A stretch of 64,000 bases of DNA, taken from the NCBI RefSeq assembly GCF_016107555.1, contig NZ_JABASU010000013.1:19063-83062 (forward strand). The letters are read 5' to 3'. The notes beneath the pieces are model-generated. The model ran no database searches. It saw only the letters and a list, made by a program, of their open reading frames with translations, and had not been told where the DNA came from. The stretch is from Psychrobacter celer. GTDB taxonomy: Bacteria; Pseudomonadota; Gammaproteobacteria; Pseudomonadales; Moraxellaceae. Positions 1 to 8,992 of the stretch are shown here, piece after piece. Positions within the stretch are counted from its first letter, which is position 1; every line of letters starts with the position of its first letter. A program made the position numbers and the translations under genes.

Positions 1-388
1 TAGCAGGATGGACTTCTGTGACGACGTTGACGCCCATATCGCGCAGTTTATTGATGGTGCGATCGACGGTTGGTTTTTGCTCATCGTCTGTATAGAAAAC
101 CACGCTACGATATTGACTGCCGACATCATTGCCTTGACGATCTTTGGTTGTGGGGTCGTGAGTGGCAAAAAACACATCAAGTATCACCTCCAGAGGGACA
201 ACAGTGTCATCAAAATCGACTTTGATAACCTCTACATGACCTGTGGTGCCGCTACAGACGGCCTCATAGTTGGCCGATACCGCGTCGCCGCCCATATAGC
301 CTGAGGTCACGGACGCTACGCCCTTTACGGACAAAAAGACTGATTCGGTGCACCAAAAGCAGCCACCGCCTAAGATAATGGTTTGCAT
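1..388 (-). CDS. msrA: Peptide-methionine (S)-S-oxide reductase, partial
   Basis: The minus-strand frame opens at the ATG complementary to 386-388 and runs off the left edge, so only the first 129 codons are present. The N-terminus carries the MsrA active-site motif GGCFWC within residues 7-12, where the cysteine attacks the sulfoxide of oxidised methionine; further on is GHVEVIKVDFD and later SQYRS, both typical of the family. The enzyme repairs methionine-S-sulfoxide in proteins using thioredoxin. A good ribosome binding site, AGGAAA, lies about 7 bases upstream of the ATG. It is divergent from cmoA, so the 389-677 spacer should hold both promoters. Identification is firm; the C-terminus and the resolving cysteines cannot be checked. 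Confidence 0.93.
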   Translation of the reverse strand, partial: MQTIILGGGCFWCTESVFLSVKGVASVTSGYMGGDAVSANYEAVCSGTTGHVEVIKVDFDDTVVPLEVILDVFFATHDPTTKDRQGNDVGSQYRSVVFYTDDEQKPTVDRTINKLRDMGVNVVTEVHPA

Positions 389-636
389 AATTTTTCCTAT
401 TATTATAAAGAGATGATCAGGTTATATAATCACTTCATTCTAAAAGTGACATAGCGCTACTGGTGTAAATGTTGGTCGCAGACGGTCATTTTTCAACTTT
501 CAACGACCTGCTTAAAGACTCTATCAACTCAATGACACGGTTGGTTTAACGACTGCTTCAATCATCAATTGATTGTCCTTAGCGTGACCTATTTAGCTTA
601 GCAGGGCATCGGATGGCGATAAGTAACAAACAGTAA

Positions 637-645
637 TGTTATAAT
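637..645 (+). promoter_or_regulatory. Extended -10 promoter element for cmoA
   Basis: TGTTATAAT is a perfect extended -10 (TG, one base, TATAAT) 32 bases upstream of the cmoA start codon. No good -35 hexamer is visible at 16-18 bases, which extended -10 promoters do not strictly need. Inferred from sequence only. Confidence 0.5.
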
Positions 646-677
646 GGGCTTTTGCTATTATCAAAACGAGTCGCCCC

Positions 678-1454
678 ATGAGCCAATCCAATCCTGCCAC
701 TATCAAGCATGACACTTTATTTACCACACCTCTCGATAAAGCGGCGCGCTTTTCTTTTGATGAGCAGGTGGTGGCGTGTTTTCCAGATATGATTCGCCGT
801 AGTGTACCAGGTTATGGTCAAGTGCTGGCGATGTTGCCTATCTTTGCTCGGCGTCATTGCAAGTACCGTCAGCAAGGTGATGATGGCCGCCGTGTCAGCC
901 GTGTGTATGATTTGGGCTGCTCACTTGGTGCAGCTAGCATGGCGCTGGCTGGGGAATTTGCGCCGCAGGATTTACAGATTAAAGCGATAGATATCTCGCC
1001 TGCGATGACCACAAAAGCGGCAACTGTGCTCAATGATAACTATCCTGAGCACGATATCGAAGTCGTCACCGCCGATATCCGCGATGTGACACTTGAGCCA
1101 TGCGATATGGTGATTTTAAATTTAACGCTACAGTTTTTGCCAGCTGCCGATAGAGTGGCGGTGTTAGAGAATATCTATAATGCACTGAGCGAGGGCGGTA
1201 TATTGGTGTTGACTGAAAAAACTCATGCGTTTGATGAGCAGTATGATGCGTGGCTGGTTGAGCGCTATTATGACTTTAAGCGCGCTAATGGCTATACCGA
1301 GATGGAAATCAGCGGCAAGCGTAATGCGCTAGAAAACGTCCTTATCACCGATACCTTAGACGGGCACCATCAGCGTTTGGATGAGGTGGGTTTTGCACGG
1401 CATTTGACGTGGTTTCAGTTTTTGAACTTTGTCTCGATTGTGGCGTTTAAATAG
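678..1454 (+). CDS. cmoA: Carboxy-S-adenosyl-L-methionine synthase CmoA
   Basis: A 258-residue class I SAM-dependent methyltransferase fold. Residues around 33-45 ([13 protein letters not shown]) and the SAM-binding loop [11 protein letters not shown] near residue 77 match CmoA closely, as do LNLTLQFLP and the C-terminal [16 protein letters not shown] stretch. CmoA makes carboxy-SAM from prephenate and SAM; CmoB then uses it to build 5-carboxymethoxyuridine at wobble position 34 of tRNAs. cmoB follows 60 bases downstream in the same direction, as in most gammaproteobacteria, so the pair is probably one transcript. There is a 15-residue polar N-terminal extension compared with the E. coli protein, and no strong Shine-Dalgarno sequence, so a slightly later start is possible. 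Confidence 0.95.
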   Translation: MSQSNPATIKHDTLFTTPLDKAARFSFDEQVVACFPDMIRRSVPGYGQVLAMLPIFARRHCKYRQQGDDGRRVSRVYDLGCSLGAASMALAGEFAPQDLQIKAIDISPAMTTKAATVLNDNYPEHDIEVVTADIRDVTLEPCDMVILNLTLQFLPAADRVAVLENIYNALSEGGILVLTEKTHAFDEQYDAWLVERYYDFKRANGYTEMEISGKRNALENVLITDTLDGHHQRLDEVGFARHLTWFQFLNFVSIVAFK

Positions 1455-1514
1455 CCTTTCTTTGAGGACGCAAATTTTAACCTTACTTTTTGATCCACAT
1501 GGTAATTCGCTTTT

Positions 1515-2546
1515 ATGCTTAATGACACTATCTTGCGCGCCGAGCGTGAGCTGTATTTGACCTTGCTAACACTTGCGCAGCAGCAGCCGACGGCTTATGA
1601 GTGGCTGACCCAGTTGCCAACATGGCTGGGTGCTATCAAAGACAAAGCCAACTATGCGCACGCGCCAGCTTATCAGGCGTCGGTGGCGCGTTTGCCAGAA
1701 TTGGTCGTCGATGCTGTCCATCTAGACACTGATGTATTGACCATTGAGGCAAATCTGAGTGATTCGCAGCGCAAGCAAACAACGGCGCTGTTAAAGCAGC
1801 TGATGCCGTGGCGCAAGGGGCCGTTTCAGATCGGTGGTCAAATCGGCGATGATGCGTCAGGTATCAAGATTGATACCGAGTGGCACAGTGACTGGAAATG
1901 GCAGCGAGTTGCGCCGCACTTGGGCACCTTAAAAGGACGGCGCGTGCTCGATGTCGGCGGCGGCTCTGGGTATCATGGCTGGCGTATGGCAGGGGCTGGC
2001 GCGGAGACGGTCATTATCATCGATCCCTCTTGCTTGTTTTATCATCAGTTTATGGCGATTCGGCATTTTGTCGGCGCGGCTGATAGTTATAAAACGCATT
2101 ATATCCCCGTCCCACTCGAAGCCTTACCTGAGCATAGTCAGCTATTTGATACGGTGTTTAGTATGGGGGTGCTCTATCATCGTCAGTCACCCTTTGAGCA
2201 TTTGCAACAGCTAAAGGGGCAGCTGGTCAAAGGCGGCGAGCTGGTGCTTGAGACGTTGGTAATTGAAGGCGATGCCAATACTGTACTGGTGCCGCATGAC
2301 CGCTATGCGCAGATGAATAATGTGTACTTTTTACCCTCTGTTGCAGCGTTAATCGGCTGGCTTGAAAAAGCAGGGTTTACAGACGTGCGCTGCGTCGATG
2401 TGGCCACGACTTCGACCAATGAGCAGCGCCAAACCGAATGGATGACATATCACTCTTTAGCAGATTTTTTAGATCCTAATGACCGAACAAAAACTGTAGA
2501 AGGCTATCCTGCCCCGATGCGCGCGACCATCATTGCCAAAAAATAG
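1515..2546 (+). CDS. cmoB: tRNA U34 carboxymethyltransferase CmoB
   Basis: A 343-residue protein with the CmoB arrangement: a helical N-terminal part (about residues 1-105), then MPWRKGPFQIGG, IDTEWHSDWKW and a SAM-type Rossmann domain beginning VLDVGGGSGYHGWRM near residue 145. MGVLYHRQSPFEHL is the conserved stretch after motif III. CmoB transfers the carboxymethyl group of carboxy-SAM to 5-hydroxyuridine at position 34 of tRNAs, in the cytoplasm. It is the second gene of a cmoA-cmoB pair. The Shine-Dalgarno sequence is weak, which fits translation following that of cmoA, although the 60-base gap argues against strict coupling. The family assignment is secure. Confidence 0.95.
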   Translation: MLNDTILRAERELYLTLLTLAQQQPTAYEWLTQLPTWLGAIKDKANYAHAPAYQASVARLPELVVDAVHLDTDVLTIEANLSDSQRKQTTALLKQLMPWRKGPFQIGGQIGDDASGIKIDTEWHSDWKWQRVAPHLGTLKGRRVLDVGGGSGYHGWRMAGAGAETVIIIDPSCLFYHQFMAIRHFVGAADSYKTHYIPVPLEALPEHSQLFDTVFSMGVLYHRQSPFEHLQQLKGQLVKGGELVLETLVIEGDANTVLVPHDRYAQMNNVYFLPSVAALIGWLEKAGFTDVRCVDVATTSTNEQRQTEWMTYHSLADFLDPNDRTKTVEGYPAPMRATIIAKK

Positions 2547-2638
2547 CACAGTAAAACAGTGCAGTGTTTGGTCGCTGTTTAGCCGCTTTGAACCCATTTG
2601 GATGACTGTCGGTTGAATGAAGGACCCTAGAGCATTGG

Positions 2639-2857
2639 TTAGATCAACCATCTCTCAAAGGCGACCTCTAGTAAGAGCTTGAGTAAAAAGCCCACAAACC
2701 CAGCACCCAGTGCCAAAAAGATCCAAAACGTCCCAGCGCGTCCAGCCTCAGATTTTTTAGAGATGTCCCACATAATAAAAAACAAAAAGGCGATAAATAT
2801 TGGTAGTAAGACGTACAACCCCCAGCTGGTGATGGTACTAGCGGCAATAGCAAACAT
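2639..2857 (-). CDS. Small two-helix membrane protein, DUF2788-like
   Basis: A 72-residue protein with two hydrophobic segments (about residues 8-29 and 44-66) separated by a short polar stretch ISKKSEAGRAGTF. The pattern of WDISKKSEAGRAGTFWIFL followed by a glycine-rich helix GAGFVGFLLK resembles DUF2788 proteins of Pseudomonas and Acinetobacter, as far as I can recall them. The start has a good Shine-Dalgarno sequence, TAGGAC, 6 bases before the ATG. It is convergent with cmoB (93-base gap). The function of the family is unknown; likely an inner-membrane protein. The gene is credible because of its membrane pattern, start signal and clear intergenic placement; the family name is less certain. 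Confidence 0.7.
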   Translation of the reverse strand: MFAIAASTITSWGLYVLLPIFIAFLFFIMWDISKKSEAGRAGTFWIFLALGAGFVGFLLKLLLEVAFERWLI

Positions 2858-3327
2858 AAGATAGTCCTATAAAGTGGTAACGCGTTGTCTGATTGTCTTT
2901 ATTATTTTATCGTCTGGATAATGGCAGGCGACTCGGCTGCAATGGGGCATATTGCCTCACTACAGCAAGACAAACCGTCATTATAGCGTGGAATGTACTG
3001 GGTATAAACTACCGCAAAGCCTTGGACAACAGTAACGCTACAATCATAATGCTCGGTGTTGTGGCACGCTTAGCGCGGCGCGCGCCGTCTTTATCAGATA
3101 GCCAACACTGAGGGGCAAATTGGGCTTAAAGTGTTGTATTTTGACACTAATTTTATCGTAAATAGTGCAATACAGCACAAAGATTGTTATATTTATAGGT
3201 TACTTGTTTTTTAGTACTAATGTCTCTTTTGCATAGACTGTCGCTACTATAATAATCCCATATCGACTGCTCGCATTCGTCATGTTTCATACCGTTTTTG
3301 TTGTTTATTTAACTGAGTTTATACCCT
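2858..3327. other. Intergenic region between the DUF2788-like gene and argS
   Basis: This 470-base stretch must contain the promoters of two divergent genes. A TATAAT at 3248-3253 could be the argS -10 element but I see no good -35. The reading frame at 2893-3111 has no start signal or recognisable protein features and is probably chance. The last 200 bases are AT-rich. No repeat or RNA gene was recognised. Confidence 0.5.
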
Positions 3328-5157
3328 ATGTCACAAGCCCAAATCGATACCTTAACCGCATTATTTGACCAAGCTGTTCAAACCTTACAGGCGCAAGACA
3401 TCTTGCCTGCTGATTGGAAAAACAATAGCCAGATCACCCGTACCAAGGATTTGAGCCATGGTGATTTTGCCAGTAACATCGCGCTGACGGCAGCCAAAGC
3501 AGCCAAGAGCAATCCGCGTATGCTGGCCGAAAAAATCGTCGCCGCGTTGCCTGATAATCAAGACATTCGCCAAGTCGAAATCGCCGGCCCTGGTTTTATC
3601 AATGTGTTTTTGAACAGCGATGCCAAGTTTGCAGTATTAGCAGATATCTTTGAGCTACAAGACCGTTTTGGTCTAAGCGAGCAATTTGCCGGGCAAAAAA
3701 TCCAAGTCGAGTTTGTCTCTGCCAACCCAACCTCAAGCCTGCATGTCGGTCACGGCCGCGGCGCAGCGTTCGGTATGAGTGTCGCCAATTTGCTAGAGGC
3801 AGTGGGGTATGATGTCACGCGTGAATACTACGTCAATGATGCCGGTCGCCAAATGGATATTTTAGCAACCAGCACCTACTTGCGTTATTTGCAGATCAAC
3901 GGCGAGCAGGTGACCTTTCCGGTCAATGGCTATCAAGGTGAGTATGTCCGAGATATCGCACAGACTCTAAAGGTGCAGCATGGTGACAGCTACGTTCATC
4001 CTTTCGCTGACGTCGCCAAAGACGTACCAGCAGATGCTATCTTTGATACCAATGCCGATGGCGAAAAAACACTGGTATCAGGCGACAAAGAAGCTCATAT
4101 CGATGGCTTGATTGCCAATAGTAAATCCTTGCTAGGCGAGGGTTATGAGCTGTTTTTAGACGCTGCGCTGAGCAGTATCTTGGCGGATATCAAAGATGAT
4201 TTAAATGACTTTGGGGTGCGTTATGAGTGCTGGTTTAGCGAGCGCTCAATCGATAGCGAGATCGAGCCTGTCTTACAGATACTAGACGACAAAGGCTATC
4301 TGTATGAAAAAGATGGCAATATTTGGTTTAAATCGACCGATTTTGGTGACGAAAAAGACCGCGTGGTACGCCGCGCCAATGGGCAAACGACGTACTTTGC
4401 CTCTGATATTGCTTATCACAAAAACAAGTTTGACCGCGGCTTTGATAAAGTCATCAACGTCTGGGGCGCAGACCACCATGGTTATGTCCCGCGGGTAAAA
4501 GCGGCGCTGACTGCGCTTGGCATCGATGAGGCGCGCCTCGATGTGGTATTGGTACAGTTTGTGGCCTTATGGCGCGGTAGTGAAAAAGTACAAATGTCGT
4601 CACGCTCAGGCAAGTTTGTCACCTTGCGCGAGCTGCGCTCTGAGGTGGGTAACGATGCGGCGCGTTTTTATTATGTGGCGCGTAAGCCTGAAGTGCATGT
4701 GGACTTTGATCTGGAGCTGGCCAAGTCGCAAAGTAAAGACAACCAAGTTTATTATATCCAGTACGCGCATGCGCGTGTCTGCCGCGTGTTAGAGAAGCTT
4801 GAAAACAGTGGCTTCGTGGTAGATGATGCCATCGGTCAAGCGCAGCAAACGAGGCTAAGCGCTCCTAATGAAGATGAACTGATCAAGCTGCTAGCAGGCT
4901 ATCCTGCGACCTTGGCGCGCGCGGCAACCGGCTACGAGCCGCACGTCTTGACCAATTATCTAAAAGAGCTGGCCGCGCTGTTTCATGGCTGGTACGACAG
5001 CAACCGCATCTTGCCGGTGAGCTTGACATCAGGTGAGACACCGAGCACTGATGAGATGGCATTGATGCAGGCGCGTCTACGGTTGTCAAAAGCGGTGCGT
5101 CAAGTATTGTCCAACGGACTTAATTTATTAGGGTTGTCTGCCCCGTCTAGCATGTAG
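3328..5157 (+). CDS. argS: Arginyl-tRNA synthetase
   Basis: A 609-residue class I aminoacyl-tRNA synthetase that charges tRNA-Arg with arginine. It starts with the ArgS-specific N-terminal additional domain (about residues 1-125, containing GDFASNIALTAAK and IAGPGFINVFL), followed by the HIGH signature as SSLHVGHGRGAAFG near residue 137. The KMSKS loop is replaced by VQMSSRSGKF near residue 420, which is usual in many ArgS proteins that lack the second lysine. The C-terminal DALR anticodon-binding domain ends the protein (YCWF and HGWYDSNRILP). The SPOR-domain gene follows 64 bases later in the same direction and could be cotranscribed. Length is slightly above the roughly 580 residues of E. 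coli ArgS. Confidence 0.97.
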   Translation: MSQAQIDTLTALFDQAVQTLQAQDILPADWKNNSQITRTKDLSHGDFASNIALTAAKAAKSNPRMLAEKIVAALPDNQDIRQVEIAGPGFINVFLNSDAKFAVLADIFELQDRFGLSEQFAGQKIQVEFVSANPTSSLHVGHGRGAAFGMSVANLLEAVGYDVTREYYVNDAGRQMDILATSTYLRYLQINGEQVTFPVNGYQGEYVRDIAQTLKVQHGDSYVHPFADVAKDVPADAIFDTNADGEKTLVSGDKEAHIDGLIANSKSLLGEGYELFLDAALSSILADIKDDLNDFGVRYECWFSERSIDSEIEPVLQILDDKGYLYEKDGNIWFKSTDFGDEKDRVVRRANGQTTYFASDIAYHKNKFDRGFDKVINVWGADHHGYVPRVKAALTALGIDEARLDVVLVQFVALWRGSEKVQMSSRSGKFVTLRELRSEVGNDAARFYYVARKPEVHVDFDLELAKSQSKDNQVYYIQYAHARVCRVLEKLENSGFVVDDAIGQAQQTRLSAPNEDELIKLLAGYPATLARAATGYEPHVLTNYLKELAALFHGWYDSNRILPVSLTSGETPSTDEMALMQARLRLSKAVRQVLSNGLNLLGLSAPSSM

Positions 5158-5221
5158 GATAAAGAGACGGCCGATAAGCGTAATTTAATGATAGTTAGAT
5201 TCAGTAGGGAGAACCAGATCC

Positions 5222-6043
5222 ATGCTAGCCAAAAAACCTAAAGGCGCGACCGAAAAGCGCAAAACCAGTAGTGTGTCAGGCTTATTATGGATGTTCGTCG
5301 GGGCGATACTGACCTTGATGATTGGGGTGTTTATCTACCTCTCGCCATTGTTTGATTTTAGTCCAGCAGATAGTGCCGCCAGCGATGACCCAGACCGTCA
5401 GGTACAGCCGCGTGTCGATACCGACACGGATAATGGTGATTATGAGTTTTATGACATATTGCCCAGTCAAGAAATGGCGACGATTCCTGATGAAGACATC
5501 GCCGAGGTGGGCAACAGTGCAATAGGCGATATCAATGCCTTTGAGCCGGATGTGGTCGTCACTCAGCCGCAGGATAGTAGCGCCAGTCGTGATGATGAGT
5601 CAGACAATGTCGGTATCGCGGATGGCACAGTGACAGCGCCTAATCAAGGCAATGGCGCGGCCAATGGCGAAAACAGTGATGAGATTGTCATTGTCGAAGA
5701 AGACGCCACTTACGATGGCCCTGCGCCTACTAGCAATAGTAATGGCGCTAACCGTAGCAATAACTCAGGTGCCGGAACCGCTAGCGTACAGGCCGCCAAA
5801 CCGGCAGCCACCTACATTTTGCAGATCAATAGCTTTGGTGATGCTGATGAAGCAGATCGTCGCCGCGCCCAAGTACTGATGGCAGGTGTCGATGCAAGAG
5901 TGGTAAAAAACACCACAGGTAATGGCTTGCCCATCTATCAGGTCATCTCACGGCCGATGAATAATCGTCAAGCGGTGACCACCGCCCAGCAGCGCCTACA
6001 AAATAACGGCATCGACTCTATCATCGTCGAGCAGCGCCGCTAG
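5222..6043 (+). CDS. SPOR-domain membrane protein
   Basis: A 273-residue protein with a cytoplasmic basic N-terminus (residues 1-18), one membrane segment (about 20-42), a long acidic, Asp/Ser/Asn-rich linker (about 45-195) and a C-terminal SPOR domain (about 197-273, beginning TYILQINSFGDADEADRRRAQ). SPOR domains bind denuded glycan strands in septal peptidoglycan, so a role at the division site is likely; the layout is like FtsN or DedD, but it lacks recognisable FtsN essential motifs. The placement immediately after argS matches the argS-SPOR gene pairs commonly seen in gammaproteobacteria. A GGGAGAA Shine-Dalgarno sequence lies about 8 bases upstream. A strong terminator follows. Confidence 0.88.
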   Translation: MLAKKPKGATEKRKTSSVSGLLWMFVGAILTLMIGVFIYLSPLFDFSPADSAASDDPDRQVQPRVDTDTDNGDYEFYDILPSQEMATIPDEDIAEVGNSAIGDINAFEPDVVVTQPQDSSASRDDESDNVGIADGTVTAPNQGNGAANGENSDEIVIVEEDATYDGPAPTSNSNGANRSNNSGAGTASVQAAKPAATYILQINSFGDADEADRRRAQVLMAGVDARVVKNTTGNGLPIYQVISRPMNNRQAVTTAQQRLQNNGIDSIIVEQRR

Positions 6044-6078
6044 CATCGGCAGCTTAGGAGGATGATTCGTTTATAAAC

Positions 6079-6116
6079 AAAGGCGTCGCTTACTGGTACG
6101 AGCGACGCCTTTTTTA
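6079..6116 (+). terminator. Rho-independent terminator after the SPOR gene
   Basis: A 12-bp stem (AAAGGCGTCGCT paired with AGCGACGCCTTT) with a 10-base loop followed by T residues. It lies 36 bases after the SPOR-domain stop codon and closes the argS unit. Confidence 0.9.
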
Positions 6117-6125
6117 TCGTTTATT

Positions 6126-6265
6126 TTAGGGCGTGTTTTCAATTCACTCGATAGTTATCTAAATGGGCTAAAAATGGCTAAATTTTGCCAACCATCGTCA
6201 AATAGCTGGTCAATATCCCGATATGAACGGCGCTATTTTCCTTATTTGACCACAATTTATCTCCA
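6126..6265 (+). mobile_element. MITE remnant, left part only
   Basis: From the TTAG at 6126 the sequence follows the intact element at 52136-52311 nearly base for base for about 140 bases: GGGCGTGT end, then TCTAAATGGGCTAAAAATGG, TCAAATAGCTG, GCGCTATTTTCCTT and AATTTATCTC. The right end is lost: where the intact copy continues to its terminal inverted repeat, this copy turns into AT-rich sequence and the ribosome binding site of the downstream PTS-IIC gene. It encodes no protein. Confidence 0.8.
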
Positions 6266-6280
6266 AAAATTACAAAGAGC

Positions 6281-7378
6281 ATGGCTATGACTGTATCGCA
6301 CGCAGTAGCACCCCACGGTGTCATTAAGGCTTTTTTTCAAAAATATTTTATTGATGCTTTTACTGGCATGGCGTTGGGCTTGTTTGTCACCTTGATAGCT
6401 GGTCTTATTATCTCGCAAATCGGTGGTTGGTTAAATTTGCCAGCACTGGTGGCTGTCGGCAAGCTGGCTTCAGTCATGATGGGGGCGGGTATCGGCGTGG
6501 GTATTGCGTACTATCTAAAAGCACCGACGCTGGTGATGCTCAGTTGCTTGGTCGCTGGTATGCTCGGTGCCCACTCCGAGGCGCTAATGGTAGGGACGCT
6601 ATTTACCGCTCAGGTAGGCGCACCTGCGACTTTTGTCGCCATACCAGGCAATCCGATTGGCGCGTATTTGGCATCGGTATTTGCGTATCGTGCTGGTACG
6701 TGGGTCGCAGGTAAAACCAAACTTGATATTTTGTTGGTACCATTGGTGGTATGTAGTGCGGCGTTGCTGGTTTGTGCCCTACTTAATCCGCCCATAGTCG
6801 CTGCCGTCAGCGCTATTGGACAAGGTATCCAAGCAGCTACTGAGCTGCAGCCGTTATTGATGGGGGTGGTGATAGCTGTGGTGGTGGGGATTTTGCTGAC
6901 ACTTCCCACCTCCAGCGCTGCCATCTGTATCGCTATCGGGCTTGGCGGGCTGGCAGGCGGTGCGGCAGTGGTGGGCTGTGCGGCGCACATGATCGGCTTT
7001 GCGGTAGCGAGCTTTAAGGACAACGGCATGAGCGGGGTGATCTCTCAGGGGCTTGGCACCAGTATGCTACAGATTCCCAATGTACTAAAAAAACCATTGG
7101 TGCTATTGCCTGCGGTCATCGCAAGCGCCATCGTCGGCCCTATTGCGACCGTCGGCTTTGGGCTGGCATGTACCGCAACTGGCGCTGGCATGGGGACGGC
7201 AGGGTTGGTCGGGGTATTTGGCGTTATCGAGGCCTCGCAAGGACTGATGAGCACCGCACAGCTATGGACGGCGATTGTGTTATTGATGTTTGTGCTGCCA
7301 GCCGTGATTGCCGGTGTTGTCGCTTATGTGATGCGGCGTATGGGCTGGCTGGTAGAAGGTGATATGAAGCTACCTTAA
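6281..7378 (+). CDS. PTS IIC-like integral membrane protein, orphan
   Basis: A 365-residue, very hydrophobic protein with about nine or ten membrane segments and many Gly/Ala-rich turns. The stretch MLGAHSEALMVGTLFTAQVGAPATFVAIPGNPIGAYLA (about residues 96-132, here described only in parts: GAHSEAL, PGNPIGAY) and GLGTSMLQIPN match the PTS EIIC family PF13303, from memory. These proteins are annotated as sugar phosphotransferase IIC components, but no EIIA, EIIB, HPr or EI gene is nearby, so transport may be PTS-independent. Its substrate is unknown. The start at 6281 has AAAGAG about 5 bases upstream; ATG at 6287 is an alternative. The promoter region is occupied by a MITE remnant. Confidence 0.75.
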   Translation: MAMTVSHAVAPHGVIKAFFQKYFIDAFTGMALGLFVTLIAGLIISQIGGWLNLPALVAVGKLASVMMGAGIGVGIAYYLKAPTLVMLSCLVAGMLGAHSEALMVGTLFTAQVGAPATFVAIPGNPIGAYLASVFAYRAGTWVAGKTKLDILLVPLVVCSAALLVCALLNPPIVAAVSAIGQGIQAATELQPLLMGVVIAVVVGILLTLPTSSAAICIAIGLGGLAGGAAVVGCAAHMIGFAVASFKDNGMSGVISQGLGTSMLQIPNVLKKPLVLLPAVIASAIVGPIATVGFGLACTATGAGMGTAGLVGVFGVIEASQGLMSTAQLWTAIVLLMFVLPAVIAGVVAYVMRRMGWLVEGDMKLP

Positions 7379-7494
7379 GTATTACTATGATGGTTATGCA
7401 TACCGCAAAAAAGCCCAGTTTATTTTCTTATGGATTTTTTATACGCCTTTTGTGCGCTTGGGCATATATATTTATGCATACAGACGAGCGGACA

Positions 7495-7532
7495 CAAAAA
7501 AGCGCCTGAGCACTGCTGCCAGACGCTTTTTT
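7495..7532 (-). terminator. Terminator after clpX
   Basis: AAAAAAGCGCCTG pairs with CAGACGCTTTTTT around an 12-base loop, with one mismatch. A/T runs flank both arms, so it can work for clpX on the minus strand and also for the PTS-IIC gene reading from the left. Confidence 0.75.
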
Positions 7533-7588
7533 AGGATTATTGTCAAGATAGCCTACCATTTGTCCTGCTATCTTTGGTCATGCTCAGA

Positions 7589-8860
7589 TTAAGCAATTTT
7601 AGGCGTTTTGCCTTCATTGATGACCGACTCATCGACCATCACGGTTTTGGCGTTTTTCATCGATGGTAGCTCATACATGGTTTCTAGCAAGGCGTTTTCT
7701 ACGATAGAGCGCAGACCACGCGCGCCTGTTTTGCGCTCCATGGCTTTTTTGGCGATGGCATCGAGGGCTTCTTTGGTAAACTCAATCTCAGCGCCTTCCA
7801 TATCAAACAAATACTTGTACTGTTTGACCAGCGCGTTTTTTGGTTCGGTCAAGATTTGCACCAGCGCTTCTTCATCCAGCTCTTCGAGCGCGGCCAGTAC
7901 CGGCAGACGACCGATTAGCTCAGGAATCAAACCAAACTTAATCAAATCCTCAGGCTCGACTTGCTGAAGCAAATCTGAGCTACGGCGGCTGTCGTCTTTT
8001 GAGCTGACATCCGCATTGAAACCGATACCGCCTTTTTCGGTACGCTGCTGAATCACTTGGTCGAGGCCAGCGAACGCACCACCAACGATGATGAGGATGT
8101 TGCTGGTATCGACTTGGATCAGCTCTTGCTGTGGATGCTTACGGCCACCATGAGGCGGGATAGCAGCAACTGTACCTTCGATTAGCTTGAGTAGGGCTTG
8201 CTGTACGCCTTCGCCCGATACATCGCGCGTGATAGACGGGTTGTCGCCTTTTTTGCTGATTTTATCAATCTCATCGATATAAATGATACCTTGCTCAGCT
8301 TTGCTCACATCATAGTCAGCCGCTTGCAGTAGTTTTTGCACAATGTTTTCGACGTCTTCACCGACGTAGCCTGCTTCGGTCAAGGTGGTGGCGTCGGCCA
8401 TGGCAAAAGGCACGTCGAGCAGGCGCGCTAAGGTTTGCGCGAGCAGTGTCTTACCAGAGCCGGTCGGGCCAATCAGCAAAATATTGCTTTTTGCCAATTC
8501 AACCATGGCATCATCAGCGCCAATCTTGGCTGTTTTGTTGTCATTGGCCAAAGTCTGGCTGACTTTTAGACGTTTATAATGGTTATAAACCGCCACTGCC
8601 AAGGCTTTTTTGGCCGCGTCCTGCCCGATGACATACTGATCAAGCTTGGCGCGTATCTCTTTTGGCGTTGGTAGTTTTTTATTGACCCACGAGGTGTCAA
8701 TATCGCTATCGTCGCTCTGCTCGGCGCTGTCTGCGATTAAGTCGGTACATAGCTCGATGCACTCATTACAGATATTGGCGTCGTCAGAGGCAATGAGCTG
8801 TTGTACGTCACTTTTGGCTTTGCCACAAAATGAGCACTGTGGGGTGTTATCTTCTGCCAT
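7589..8860 (-). CDS. clpX: ATP-dependent Clp protease ATP-binding subunit ClpX
   Basis: A 423-residue AAA+ unfoldase. The N-terminal zinc-binding domain has four cysteines (CSFCGKAK near residue 9 and CNECIELC near residue 31). The AAA+ module carries Walker A GPTGSGKT, pore loop GYVGEDVE, Walker [10 protein letters not shown], the RKH loop GGRKHPQQ and, near the end, the sensor-2 [10 protein letters not shown]. ClpX recognises tagged substrates, unfolds them and feeds them to ClpP. The gene lies 132 bases downstream of clpP in the same direction, as usual. The start has TAGGAG about 9 bases upstream. All functional motifs are present. Confidence 0.98.
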   Translation of the reverse strand: MAEDNTPQCSFCGKAKSDVQQLIASDDANICNECIELCTDLIADSAEQSDDSDIDTSWVNKKLPTPKEIRAKLDQYVIGQDAAKKALAVAVYNHYKRLKVSQTLANDNKTAKIGADDAMVELAKSNILLIGPTGSGKTLLAQTLARLLDVPFAMADATTLTEAGYVGEDVENIVQKLLQAADYDVSKAEQGIIYIDEIDKISKKGDNPSITRDVSGEGVQQALLKLIEGTVAAIPPHGGRKHPQQELIQVDTSNILIIVGGAFAGLDQVIQQRTEKGGIGFNADVSSKDDSRRSSDLLQQVEPEDLIKFGLIPELIGRLPVLAALEELDEEALVQILTEPKNALVKQYKYLFDMEGAEIEFTKEALDAIAKKAMERKTGARGLRSIVENALLETMYELPSMKNAKTVMVDESVINEGKTPKIA

Positions 8861-8992
8861 AAAAGGCGCTCCTAAAATTTAAAGCTTATAAGTATTCTGA
8901 GTATGTCCATCAATGCCCAAACAGCAAGTGCTCAGGCATAAAATGTAACAAAATGGCTGCGGATATCGCGATGATGGCGCGGCGCCCAAAGC

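Noticed and set aside
2893..3111. 72-codon plus-strand frame upstream of argS
   Set aside because: No ribosome binding site and an amino acid pattern typical of translated intergenic DNA; it lies in a promoter region.
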